Notes under the pieces: model-generated
The model's database searches: none
Told to the model about the DNA's origin: nothing
What the model saw: the letters and a program-made list of their open reading frames with translations, nothing else
Made by a program: the position numbers and the translations under genes
Shown: positions 1-8,476 of the stretch, piece after piece
Layout of the letters: each line of letters begins with the position of its first letter
Position numbering within the stretch: the first letter of the stretch is position 1
Assembly (NCBI GenBank): GCA_036675475.1
Contig: JAKFEY010000059.1
Span: forward strand, 1-64,000
Direction: 5' to 3'
Length of the DNA stretch: 64,000 nt
From: JALYRV01 sp036675475
GTDB lineage: Bacteria; Acidobacteriota; Vicinamibacteria; Vicinamibacterales; SCN-69-37

Positions 1-819
1 CTGCAGGGTGTGATCGACGAGCAGCGCGAGGCGGGAAGGCCTGCGGCGCAGGGAACGTTGATCGAGAGCGAAACGCCCGCGGATGTCTCTCCGGCGCAGA
101 CGTCGTTTTCCGTCTGGCGCGTCAACGACTACGACCTGCAGATTCAGCACAACGAAGCGGTAGCGCTCGCGTGCGAGCATCTCGGCATCGAGCGCACAAA
201 GGCCGACGCGTTCTTCGAAGGCACGCTCGGGCGCGAGCTGGTCAAGATCGTGCCGTTCAACCATCCGCTGAGCCCGCTCGACCTCGAGGCCATTCGCAAG
301 GAGCTCGACGCGCGGCCCGACGAGGATCGCGCCATCACCGTTGTCTCCCTCGGCATCGAGCACGGCGCGCGGCAGTGGCTCGATGACTGGAACCGGCTGC
401 GCAAGGGAAAGAACGCCGCCAACCGGATTACCAGCATCGAGCTGCGCACCGACCAGAAGTACGGCAAGTTCTTCCAGCACCAGCCCGCGTCCGCGGGGGT
501 GACGATGACCCGCAAGGGCCAGACCGTCACCATCGTGATTGACGATGTGCTGTCGCCGTCGGTGATCGAGCGTCTGCAGCAGCAGGCCGGCGTCGTGCGG
601 CCGCACATCGACGACTGGCGCGCGGTCGTCGACAGCGTGATGATCGATGCCGCGTACGACGGTGCGGTGTTCAACGTCGCCGTGTCGGACGTGCCCGAGC
701 GGAAGCAGGATCTGGTCGAGGGCCGCTACGAGGTGCCCGTCCCGTCCAAGCCTGCGCGCGTGGCCGTGCGCATCACCGACGTGCTGGGTGAAGAGATCCT
801 GATCGTGCGCGAACTGTAA
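1..819 (+). CDS. Adenine-specific DNA methyltransferase, C-terminal part (5' truncated)
   Basis: The frame is open from the first base of the window, so only the last 272 residues are visible and the start lies upstream. The visible part has no catalytic DPPY or FxGxG motif. It resembles, from memory, the C-terminal region that follows the catalytic domain in type III-like (Mod) site-specific DNA methyltransferases: IQHNEAVALACEHLGIERTK, then a VPFNHPLSPLDLEAI stretch and a region of short beta strands. If correct, the enzyme methylates adenine at a specific site. No restriction partner lies to the right; the next gene is convergent and unrelated. A phage or helicase-associated protein is possible but less likely. 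Confidence 0.5.
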   Translation: MQGVIDEQREAGRPAAQGTLIESETPADVSPAQTSFSVWRVNDYDLQIQHNEAVALACEHLGIERTKADAFFEGTLGRELVKIVPFNHPLSPLDLEAIRKELDARPDEDRAITVVSLGIEHGARQWLDDWNRLRKGKNAANRITSIELRTDQKYGKFFQHQPASAGVTMTRKGQTVTIVIDDVLSPSVIERLQQQAGVVRPHIDDWRAVVDSVMIDAAYDGAVFNVAVSDVPERKQDLVEGRYEVPVPSKPARVAVRITDVLGEEILIVREL

Positions 820-829
820 CGTCTGCGCT

Positions 830-1414
830 TCAGGCGCGCGCCAGCTTCAGACCGATATCCGTCCCGAGTCCGATCACATATCCCAGCTGGATATTGAAAA
901 AGCCCAGCGGCTCGAGCAGCCGCGCGTTCTGCAGCGGGCCGGCGTCTACCGCGTCGAACCCGATGGCCGCGGCCATGTCCATGACGTGCTGCTTTGCGGC
1001 CTGGTCGTCGCCGGCGACGAACGTCGTCAGGCGCTCGTCGCCCAGGTGCCCGCTGTCCATGTGCCCCGCGAACTGCGTGTTGAAGGCTTTGACGACGCGC
1101 GCGCCGGGCGCGATTTGCTGCAGTCGTTCCGCGCCGCTCGTGGTGCAGCCGCTGGCCAGCTGCATGTCTTCGGTCATGGCATTCGTGACGTCCACGAGCG
1201 TCTTGCCGTCGACGCCCGCGCCGAGTTCACGCACGGCATCGTCAATGGCGCCGTACGGAATGGCGAGAATCACCACGTCGGCCCACGCACCCGTATCCCT
1301 GACGCCGGCCGGGTCGGCGCCAACGGTGCGCACGTCGTATCCGCCGCGCTCGAGCCCGCGCGCGAGGGCGCTGCCCACGTTGCCGTTGCCGATGATTCCG
1401 ATCTTCTGTTTCAT
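830..1414 (-). CDS. NADPH-dependent F420 reductase-family protein
   Basis: 194 residues with an N-terminal Rossmann nucleotide-binding loop (IGIIGNGNVGSALARGLERG, residues about 5-24), followed by the ILAIPYGAI strand-turn and the VVKAFNT motif typical of the F420-dependent NADP oxidoreductase fold (COG2085). Such proteins transfer hydride between NADPH and F420 or an unknown small molecule; many non-actinobacterial members have no proven F420 link. The start codon overlaps the stop of the upstream AhpD-like gene by 4 bp (ATGA), so the two are probably co-translated. It is the last gene of an oxidoreductase operon running leftward from about 6.9 kb. It is convergent with the methyltransferase fragment, with 10 bp between the stops. 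Confidence 0.75.
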   Translation of the reverse strand: MKQKIGIIGNGNVGSALARGLERGGYDVRTVGADPAGVRDTGAWADVVILAIPYGAIDDAVRELGAGVDGKTLVDVTNAMTEDMQLASGCTTSGAERLQQIAPGARVVKAFNTQFAGHMDSGHLGDERLTTFVAGDDQAAKQHVMDMAAAIGFDAVDAGPLQNARLLEPLGFFNIQLGYVIGLGTDIGLKLARA

Positions 1415-1764
1415 TCCGAACCTCCCATTTGCGCGACGGCATCCATCGCGCGCGCGGAAAAGACCAGGGCCGCGCCCGCGTTCACCGCGATCGCGACGCC
1501 GAGCGCCTCCGCAATCTCTTCCCTGGTCGCGCCGTGCTTCAACGCCGCATGGACGTGTGTGGTGATGCAGCCGTCACACTGGCGCGTGACGCCGACCGCG
1601 ATGGCAATCAGCTCTCGCGTCTTCGCGTCGAGATGCGCGGTCGTCTCGCCGGCGCCGCTCAGCTCGCGGTAGCCGCGAATGCTCGCCGGCGTCAGCCGGC
1701 CGAGGTCGCCGATCCGGCCGAGCAGCGCCTGTCGATAGGATTCCCAGTCCAGCATCGACGTCAT
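1411..1764 (-). CDS. Carboxymuconolactone decarboxylase / AhpD-like protein
   Basis: 117 residues, all-alpha, with the AhpD-type redox motif CDGCITTHVHAALKHG (CxxCxxxH) near the middle. Family members are peroxidase-linked disulfide reductases or gamma-carboxymuconolactone decarboxylases; the CxxC suggests the redox type. It overlaps the preceding GMC oxidoreductase stop by 4 bp and the following reductase start by 4 bp, so all three sit on one transcript. ATG at 1764 is used; a second ATG three codons in is possible. Its partner peroxiredoxin is not in the window, so the substrate is unknown. Confidence 0.82.
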   Translation of the reverse strand: MTSMLDWESYRQALLGRIGDLGRLTPASIRGYRELSGAGETTAHLDAKTRELIAIAVGVTRQCDGCITTHVHAALKHGATREEIAEALGVAIAVNAGAALVFSARAMDAVAQMGGSE

Positions 1765-3344
1765 GATCGATCCTTCTTGATCAAATCCGCCGCGCGCTCC
1801 GCGGTCGCAATGACGGCCGGGTGGATGTTGGCCGTCACCTCACCAGGCATGACGGAGGCGTCGGCCACTCGGAGACCATCGACGCCGTGCACGCGCATGG
1901 TCGCCGGATCCGCCACGGACATCTCGTCAGTCCCCATGCGCGCCGTGCCCGCGAAGTGAAAGGCGGTGTCTGCGTTGGCCTTGATCCAGGTGACGAGTTC
2001 GTCGTCGGACAGAGCCGGCCCTGGATCGAGCTGCTCGATCCGGAGCCCGGCCGGCATCGCCGCGCCAATCTTCATGGCGGCGCGCATGCCGGCCACCGCA
2101 ACGGCGAGATCCTCCGCATGCGACAGATGATTGAAGACGAAGTCGGGCTGGTGATCGACGCCTGGCCCCGTGATGAGGGCGTGACCGCGCGAGTGGGGCC
2201 GTCCCTGGTACATGCCGAGACGGAAACCGGAGAACGGTGCCAGGTCCCACCCCTTGTCGCCCGGCATGAAGGGCAGGAAATGCAATTGGATGTCGGGCTC
2301 GGCCAGTTCCGGCCTGGTGCGGAAGAACGCACCCGCCAGGGAGGCGCCGATGTTGAGCGGCCCGTTCCGCGGCAGCACATAGTGCCTGATGCCCTGCAGG
2401 GCCTGCGAGAGCAACGACCCGACCTTGCGGTTGAACGTGTAGGGGCTGTCGGTCTTGAATTTCACGCCGTACTGGACGTGATCCATGAGGTTGTGGCCGA
2501 CGCCGGGAAGGTCGTGCACCACGGGAATCCCGTGTGTCTGCAGCAGCGGTCCGCTGCCGACCCCGCTGACCTGCAACAACTGCGGGGTGTGCAGCGCGCC
2601 CGCGCTGAGGATTACGCTGCGGCGGGCGGCCAGGTGGATCTCCCGTCCGTCCTTGCGGTAGGTGACCCCGCGGGCACGCTTGCCGTCGAAGTCGATACGG
2701 ATGACGAGCGCCTCGGTCACCACGTGCAGATTCGACTGCCCGCGCGCCGGCTTCAGGTACGCGGCGTCAGTGGAGCTGCGCGTGCCATTCCACGTGGCCA
2801 GGTCCCAGTATCCGGCGCCCTCGATCCGATCGCGGTTGAAGTCGTCGTTGCCGGGGATGCCCAACACGGACGACGCGGTCTCGATGAACGCGTCGGCCAG
2901 CGGGTTCTGCCAGCGCGCACGTTCCACCTTGAATGGCCCGCTGCCGCCGTGGAACGGGGTCTCGCCGCGGTGGTCCCGTTCTGATTTCTTGAAGTAGGGC
3001 AGGAGCGAGGCGTAGTTCCAGCCGGTCGCGCCGGCCCGCTCCCATTCGTCGTAGTCGCCCGGGTTTCCCCGCACGTGCACCAGGCCGTTGATCGCGCTGG
3101 AACCGCCCAGCACCTTGCCATGCGGCAGTCCGTAGACTTTCCCGCCCAGCGACGCGTCCGGCTGCGTCTTCCAATCGAGCCACATGTACTTCGGATTGAA
3201 AAGGATCTTCGCGAACCCCAGCGGCACGCGGGACCAGTAGCTCGTGTTCTCAGGTCCGGCCTCGAGGACGGCGACCCGCGAATCGGGATCCTCCGCAAGG
3301 CGCGCGGCGAGGATCGCTCCCGCCGACCCGCCGCCGACGATCAC
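1761..3344 (-). CDS. GMC family FAD-dependent oxidoreductase (choline dehydrogenase-like)
   Basis: 527 residues from the GTG given here. The FAD dinucleotide loop VGGGSAGA is at the extreme N-terminus, the GMC signature KVLGGSSAINGLVHVRG lies around residues 75-92, and the C-terminal catalytic region has FHFAGTARMG and NIHPAVIATAERAADLI, giving the usual His pair. It would oxidise an alcohol or sugar hydroxyl to a carbonyl. The GTG start leaves the first beta strand short: the frame continues upstream as tyr-asp-tyr, as in normal GMC proteins, but has no ATG or GTG before a stop. Translation may start at a non-canonical codon such as CTG at 3392, or a base is wrong. It lies downstream of the SDR gene in the same orientation. 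Confidence 0.88.
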   Translation of the reverse strand: MIVGGGSAGAILAARLAEDPDSRVAVLEAGPENTSYWSRVPLGFAKILFNPKYMWLDWKTQPDASLGGKVYGLPHGKVLGGSSAINGLVHVRGNPGDYDEWERAGATGWNYASLLPYFKKSERDHRGETPFHGGSGPFKVERARWQNPLADAFIETASSVLGIPGNDDFNRDRIEGAGYWDLATWNGTRSSTDAAYLKPARGQSNLHVVTEALVIRIDFDGKRARGVTYRKDGREIHLAARRSVILSAGALHTPQLLQVSGVGSGPLLQTHGIPVVHDLPGVGHNLMDHVQYGVKFKTDSPYTFNRKVGSLLSQALQGIRHYVLPRNGPLNIGASLAGAFFRTRPELAEPDIQLHFLPFMPGDKGWDLAPFSGFRLGMYQGRPHSRGHALITGPGVDHQPDFVFNHLSHAEDLAVAVAGMRAAMKIGAAMPAGLRIEQLDPGPALSDDELVTWIKANADTAFHFAGTARMGTDEMSVADPATMRVHGVDGLRVADASVMPGEVTANIHPAVIATAERAADLIKKDRS

Positions 3345-3420
3345 GTAGTCATAGCCGGGCGAGGATGCTGTCGTGTGATCTCCCTCAGTCAGGGGTGCGC
3401 GGCGCCATGGCGCGGCCGCC

Positions 3421-4176
3421 CTACACCGCGGTGTAGCCGCCGTCGATCAGGTAATAGCCGCCCGTCATGAACGACGCCTCGTCCGACAGCAGGAAGCACA
3501 CGAGCGGCGCGACCTCCTCGGGCCTGCCGAGCCTGCCGAGCGGGTGACGGGCGATCAATGCCTTGCGAACCTCGTCGGGGAGGCCGGCCAGCAGCGGCGT
3601 CTCGATGTACGCGGGACCCACGCAATTGATGCGCAGGCCCTGCGGGCCGTATTCCGCCGCGGCGTTCTTCGTGAGGCCAACCACGCCATGTTTCGCGGCG
3701 GTATAGGCGCCGTTGCCGATGGCGGCGACCGCGCCGTGAATGGAGGCCATGTTGACGATGGCGCATTCGCGCCCCCCGGCCTTCAGCATCGCGGGAATCT
3801 GATAGCGCATGCCGTAGAGCACGCCACTGAGGTTGATCGCGATGACGCGGTCCCAGTCCGCGAGGTCGGTCTCGCCGGCCGGCGCCTGCTTGCCGCCGAT
3901 GCCGGCGTTGTTCACCGCGTAGTGCAGCGCGCCGTAGGTGTCGACGGCATGCTTGACGACGCGTTCCGCGTCTTCGGGACGGGCCGTGTCCTGTTGAACG
4001 GCTGTCGCGGTGCCGCCCTGCTGCGCAATTTCCTGCGCGACGCGTTCCGCCCCGTCGACCCTGATGTCGGACAGCACCACCTTTGCGCCCCGGCGTGCGA
4101 GCGCCTTGCCGATTGCTTCCCCCAGGCCCGAGCCTCCGCCGGTGACGAGCGCGACCTTGCCGTTCATGTCTGTCAT
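3421..4176 (-). CDS. Short-chain dehydrogenase/reductase (SDR)
   Basis: 251 residues, a classical SDR: cofactor loop TGGGSGLG at residues 12-19, NNAGIGG near residue 90, and catalytic YTAAK. Asp at the end of beta 2 (VVLSD) favours NAD(H). It would interconvert an alcohol and a ketone. Only 18 bp separate it from the upstream sorbosone-dehydrogenase-like gene. With the GMC oxidoreductase downstream it looks like part of a sugar or polyol oxidation operon. The substrate cannot be read from sequence. Confidence 0.9.
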   Translation of the reverse strand: MTDMNGKVALVTGGGSGLGEAIGKALARRGAKVVLSDIRVDGAERVAQEIAQQGGTATAVQQDTARPEDAERVVKHAVDTYGALHYAVNNAGIGGKQAPAGETDLADWDRVIAINLSGVLYGMRYQIPAMLKAGGRECAIVNMASIHGAVAAIGNGAYTAAKHGVVGLTKNAAAEYGPQGLRINCVGPAYIETPLLAGLPDEVRKALIARHPLGRLGRPEEVAPLVCFLLSDEASFMTGGYYLIDGGYTAV

Positions 4177-4194
4177 AGGACCTCGGCGCGCAGT

Positions 4195-5532
4195 CTATCT
4201 GCTTCCGGAGTACGTCACACGCCAAATGCGCCCTTTGACGTCGTCCGACACGTACAGCGCGCCGTCGGGCCCGACGGCGACGGCCATCGGACGATGACGA
4301 GCTTCGGTGGGTGCCTTCACAGTCGGCTGGCCCGTGAAGCCGGTCGCAAATTGCTCGTAGCCGCCGGACGGCTTTCCGCCGGCGAACGGCACGAAGGCGA
4401 CCAGATAGCCGGCCTGCGCCGGCCGCCGGTCGTGGGAGCCGTGGAAGGCGACGAAGGCACCGCCGCGATACTTCGCGGGAAAGGGGGAACCGTGATAGAA
4501 AGCCATGCCGTTTGGCGCCCAGTGCGCCGGGAATGTCACCAGCGGCTGTTCTTTCGCCGCGCACGATCCTTGCGCCGTGCCGCCGTCGCCTCCGTACTCC
4601 GGCGCCAGCACGTACTTGCGCTGTTGCGGATCGTAGTAACACTCGGGCCATCCGAAGTCGTCGCCGCGATCGATGCGCACCAGGATCTCCGCCGGAAGCT
4701 CATTGTTCTGCTCCATGGTGTACAGCTTTGGCCAGTGCGGTCCGAGGCCGTCGCGCCCGTGCAGCGTGGCGTAGAGCGCGCCATCCGCGCTGTTGACCGC
4801 CAGCGCCACGGCGTTGCGCGTGCCGGTGGCGAAGCGTTCCTTCGCCGAGAACGTCTGCCCGGTCTTGCCGGCGTCATAGCGCCAGATGCCGGATTGCCGC
4901 GCGAGCTCAGCGCATGGTTTCTGCCCCGGCGATTCGACGGTGCGGTCTTTCTCCTGGCAGGAGTTGGTCAAGGAGCCCGAATTCACGTAGAGCGCGCCGC
5001 CGGACGTGATGGCGAACGGGTGCATGATGTGGCCGGTGTCGGTATGCAGGCCCGTGAGGATGACATCGGGAGCCCCCTTCGGCACCAGGGCGCCGCCCTC
5101 GAGGCGATAGCGCACGATCCTGCCGATGTCTTCCACATACAGGGCGCCGGCATGCACCGCGATGCCGGTGCCGCCGCCAGGCTTGCCGTCCTGGTGCACC
5201 GGCCCGAACCGCTCGATCTGGTCCGCTTTGCCGTCGCCATTCGTGTCGCGAAGCGCGACGAGGTATCCCCCGGAGGCGTTCTTGTTTTCGGTGTAACGGC
5301 TGCTCCAGGTATTCACGTAGACGTCGCCGGTGGGCGTGATCACGAGATGCCGCGCGCGGCCGAGATTGTCGGCAAATACCGACGCGCAGAATCCGGCGGG
5401 CAGCGTGAGGCCCCCATTGTCCGGATCACATGCATTCGAGCTGACGCCACGTCCACCCACGGGCACGCCGAGCGGAACGACGACGAGGCTCATCAAGCAC
5501 AGCAGGGGAACGTTCAGTGACACACATCGCAT
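4195..5532 (-). CDS. Secreted sorbosone/glucose dehydrogenase-like beta-propeller protein
   Basis: 445 residues starting at ATG 5532 (MRCVSLNVPLLCLM), with a hydrophobic export signal. The body resembles PQQ-dependent sorbosone or soluble glucose dehydrogenases (COG2133): LPAGFCASVFADNLGRARHL at the first blade, repeated GxLYV blade strands, a DTNGDGKAD calcium-like loop, and GPDGALYVSDD near the C-terminus. It would act in the periplasm on sugars or related alcohols. The frame stays open far upstream, but that extension is antisense-like to the MFS gene and is not credible; the signal peptide fixes the start. It lies between the MFS transporter and the SDR gene. Confidence 0.8.
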   Translation of the reverse strand: MRCVSLNVPLLCLMSLVVVPLGVPVGGRGVSSNACDPDNGGLTLPAGFCASVFADNLGRARHLVITPTGDVYVNTWSSRYTENKNASGGYLVALRDTNGDGKADQIERFGPVHQDGKPGGGTGIAVHAGALYVEDIGRIVRYRLEGGALVPKGAPDVILTGLHTDTGHIMHPFAITSGGALYVNSGSLTNSCQEKDRTVESPGQKPCAELARQSGIWRYDAGKTGQTFSAKERFATGTRNAVALAVNSADGALYATLHGRDGLGPHWPKLYTMEQNNELPAEILVRIDRGDDFGWPECYYDPQQRKYVLAPEYGGDGGTAQGSCAAKEQPLVTFPAHWAPNGMAFYHGSPFPAKYRGGAFVAFHGSHDRRPAQAGYLVAFVPFAGGKPSGGYEQFATGFTGQPTVKAPTEARHRPMAVAVGPDGALYVSDDVKGRIWRVTYSGSR

Positions 5533-5612
5533 GGCAGGCTCCAGTGAGCGCCCGTATGGACGGCGGGAGGGGGGCGCCGCCGGGGCTCCCCTGCAATTCC
5601 CGCGCTGAGCGG

Positions 5613-6893
5613 TTAGAGCTCGCGGATGCCGTGACTTCTGACGAGGAAATATCCGGCCAGCACCGACAGCAGCACGCCGTTGATGATGAGCACCGTGGGG
5701 GCCGACAGATACGTGGCCGCCGCGCCGCTGGCGAAGGCGCCGAGCGGACCGCCGCCGCGGAGCGCCAGCATGTAGATGCTCATGACGCGGCCGCGCAGGT
5801 GATCGGGCACCACCAGCTGCACCAGCGAGGAGCTCAGGGAGAACACCGTCATGAACGCCGCGCCGCCGATGAAGAGCAGCAGATAGCTGACCGGCAGGGA
5901 GCGCGTGATCGCGAACAGCGCGATGAGCACGCCGAACCCGGCCTGAATCGACAGCAGCGCGCGGCCCATGCCGTGGAACCTGCCGAGGCCCGCCACCACG
6001 AGCGCGCCGCCAATGGCCCCGAGCCCCTGCGCCGCCATCAGGCCCGACAAGCGCGTCTCGGGCGCCGACGTGCCCTGCAGGATGTCGCGCGCGAACACCG
6101 GCAGGAACGTGATCAGCGGCAGCGCCAGAAAGGTGCTCAGGAACACGAGCACCGTGAGCATGCGCAGCGCGGGCTCGCCGCGCATGTAGCGCAGGCCGCC
6201 CTTCAAATCGTCGAGGATCGGCGCATGCGTCTCCTGGCGCGTGTGCACGATGTGCAGCGACAGCAGCGATCCAATCACGACGAAAAACGACAGGCCGTTC
6301 AGGAAGAAGCAGCCGGCCGCGCCCACCGCGAGCAGGACCGGCGTTCCGAGCATCGGGCCCAGCACGCGCGACAGGTTGAACTGAATCGAGTTGAGCGCGA
6401 TGGCGTTCGGCAGCTCCTTGCGCGGCACGAGCGACGGAATCAGCGACTGATAGGCCGGCGCGCCGAACGCCTGGCCGCAGCCCGACACCACCGACAGCGC
6501 GAGCACGTGCCAGATTTCGATGCGGCCGGTCCACACGAGCGCGCCCAGCGCGAAGGCCGACGCGGCCTGCACCAGCTGCGAGCCAATCAGCAGATGGCGG
6601 CGATCGTGGCGGTCGGCGATGACGCCGCCAATCAGCATGAACAGGATGATCGGCAGCTGATTGAGCAGCTCGTCGAGGCCCAGGTAGAACGTCGAGCCCG
6701 TCAGCCCGAGCACCAGCCAGCTTTGCGCGTACTTCTGCATCCACGTGCCGATCGTGGAGACGAGCGCGCCCCACCAGATGACGCGGAAATCGCGGTAGCG
6801 AAACGCGGCCGACACGCGGACGAGGAAGCCTTCCCGCGGGGGCGGGGGCTGGACGCCAAGCTGGGGATCGTCGGACCGGACGGACGTAGTCAA
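5613..6893 (-). CDS. MFS transporter (EntS/MFS_3-like)
   Basis: 426 residues with about twelve hydrophobic segments. It has the DRHDRRHLL cytoplasmic loop after TM2 typical of the MFS_3 (enterobactin exporter-like) group, and a second-half loop VPDHLRGRVMSIYML. The N-terminus, FRYRDFRVIWWGALVSTIGTWMQ, is the usual start of this family. It is an inner-membrane exporter or permease of unknown substrate. It is the first gene of the leftward oxidoreductase operon, 80 bp upstream of the sorbosone dehydrogenase-like gene, and is divergent from the DUF1800 gene with 108 bp between the starts. Confidence 0.85.
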   Translation of the reverse strand: MTTSVRSDDPQLGVQPPPPREGFLVRVSAAFRYRDFRVIWWGALVSTIGTWMQKYAQSWLVLGLTGSTFYLGLDELLNQLPIILFMLIGGVIADRHDRRHLLIGSQLVQAASAFALGALVWTGRIEIWHVLALSVVSGCGQAFGAPAYQSLIPSLVPRKELPNAIALNSIQFNLSRVLGPMLGTPVLLAVGAAGCFFLNGLSFFVVIGSLLSLHIVHTRQETHAPILDDLKGGLRYMRGEPALRMLTVLVFLSTFLALPLITFLPVFARDILQGTSAPETRLSGLMAAQGLGAIGGALVVAGLGRFHGMGRALLSIQAGFGVLIALFAITRSLPVSYLLLFIGGAAFMTVFSLSSSLVQLVVPDHLRGRVMSIYMLALRGGGPLGAFASGAAATYLSAPTVLIINGVLLSVLAGYFLVRSHGIREL

Positions 6894-7001
6894 GCTCTGC
6901 CCATTGTATGGCCGCCGGCCGGGCCCGGCCGTGGTTACTGCGCGTCAGTATTGGATTCCACGCGCGGTCGTGTCACGCTCTGGTGCCCCCCGCAGCCTTC
7001 A

Positions 7002-8465
7002 ATGACGCGACCTCGCGAGCCCGAGCTCGAACACCTCCTCCGGCGTGCCGGTTTCGGCGCCGGCGCCGACGAAATCCGCGCGTACGCCAGCCTTGGCCTG
7101 CTTGGCTTCACCGGCGCGCTCTCGCGGCTCCTCAATTACGCGGCGGTGCCTGACGATGTGGACAGTAACATCGGGCGGCCCGGCTACGTGGCGGTAACGG
7201 CGCGCGGCGCGTTCATGCCGTGGCTCAACATCACCGATGCGCGCCAGCGCTGGCTGTTCCGCATGGTGCACAGCCGCCGGCCGCTGCAGGAGCGCATGAC
7301 GCTCTTCTGGCACAACCACTTCGCCACGGCCTATTCGAAGGTGGCGGGGGAGGCGGGCGCCGAGGAAGCCACGCGCATGCTGGCCGCGAAGCCGTCGGAA
7401 GACGCCGGCGGCGTGCAGGGGCAGATGGAGCTGCTGCGCGAGCACGCGCTCGGCAACTTCCGCACGCTGCTGGTGGCCATCGCGCAGGATCCGGCGATGC
7501 TGTTCTGGCTCGACGGGCGCACGAACGTGCGCGCGCGGCCGCAGGAGAACTTCGCGCGCGAGCTGATGGAGCTGTTCACGATGGGCGTCGGCACGTTTGC
7601 CGAAACCGACGTCTATGCGGGCGCGCGCGTGTTCACCGGCTGGAACCTGTCGCGGCCCGGCACGGGCGCCGCGCGCCGCTACACCTTCAGCTACAACGCC
7701 GCGCAGCACGACACGGCGGCGAAGGAATTCACGTTCCCGATCTATCCGGGCGGCAGCCGCACGATTCCCGCGCGCGCGGCGTCGGGCGGCATGCAGGACG
7801 GCCTCGATCTGATCACGGCCGTCGCCGCGCATCCGGCCACCGGCCCGCGCCTCGCGCGCAAGCTGTACGCGTTCTTCATCAACGAGGTCGACGCGCCCGA
7901 CGAGGCGCTGCTGCGCGACGTGGCGGCCGTCTACTATGCGAGCGGCTTCGAGATCGAGCCCATGGTGCGCCGCCTGCTGCTGTCGGCGGCCTTCCGCGAT
8001 CCCGCCAACTACTATCGCCGCTACGCCTGGCCGGTGGAGTTCGTCGTGCGCGCCGTGAAGGAAGTGGGCTGGGCCGGCTTTTCGGTGAACGACGCGCTGA
8101 CGCCGCTGGTCAACATGGGACAGCAGCTGTTCGAGCCGCCCGACGTCAACGGCTGGGCGCTCGGGCCCGAGTGGTTTTCCACCGGCGCCATGCTCGCGCG
8201 CATGAACTTTGCCGCGCAGCTGGCCACCAATCAGAAGTTCAATCTGCGCGACGCGTTCCGTCCGGCCGCGTCGGACCCCGACACCCTGGTGGCGCACGCG
8301 CTCGATCGGCTCACCGCGCCCGCGTATCCGCCGCAGGGACACGCCGCGCTCGTCGACTATGTGCACGCCGGCGGCGCGTGGACCGGCAGCGACGCCCAGC
8401 TGGCGGCCAAGGCCGCCGGGCTCGTGCACCTGATCGTGGGCTCGGGCGGCTATCAGCTCGTGTAG
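7002..8465 (+). CDS. DUF1800 family protein
   Basis: 487 residues from ATG 7002. It begins directly with the family's typical LEHLLRRAGFGA motif, then has the WLFRMVHSRRPLQERMTLFW and FARELMELFTMGVG blocks and the RVFTGW and DVNGWALGPEW motifs. The biochemical role of DUF1800 is unknown. Genes of this family are almost always followed by a Tat-exported DUF1501 protein, as here (11 bp gap). The open frame extends far upstream in the MFS antisense region, but homologous family starts agree with 7002. No signal peptide is visible. Confidence 0.9.
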   Translation: MTRPREPELEHLLRRAGFGAGADEIRAYASLGLLGFTGALSRLLNYAAVPDDVDSNIGRPGYVAVTARGAFMPWLNITDARQRWLFRMVHSRRPLQERMTLFWHNHFATAYSKVAGEAGAEEATRMLAAKPSEDAGGVQGQMELLREHALGNFRTLLVAIAQDPAMLFWLDGRTNVRARPQENFARELMELFTMGVGTFAETDVYAGARVFTGWNLSRPGTGAARRYTFSYNAAQHDTAAKEFTFPIYPGGSRTIPARAASGGMQDGLDLITAVAAHPATGPRLARKLYAFFINEVDAPDEALLRDVAAVYYASGFEIEPMVRRLLLSAAFRDPANYYRRYAWPVEFVVRAVKEVGWAGFSVNDALTPLVNMGQQLFEPPDVNGWALGPEWFSTGAMLARMNFAAQLATNQKFNLRDAFRPAASDPDTLVAHALDRLTAPAYPPQGHAALVDYVHAGGAWTGSDAQLAAKAAGLVHLIVGSGGYQLV

Positions 8466-8476
8466 GGCATCGAACC

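Noticed and set aside
5533..6774. A long upstream extension of the sorbosone-dehydrogenase-like reading frame
   Set aside because: It runs in an alternative frame of the MFS gene, has Arg/Ala-rich non-protein-like composition, and a proper signal peptide begins at 5532.
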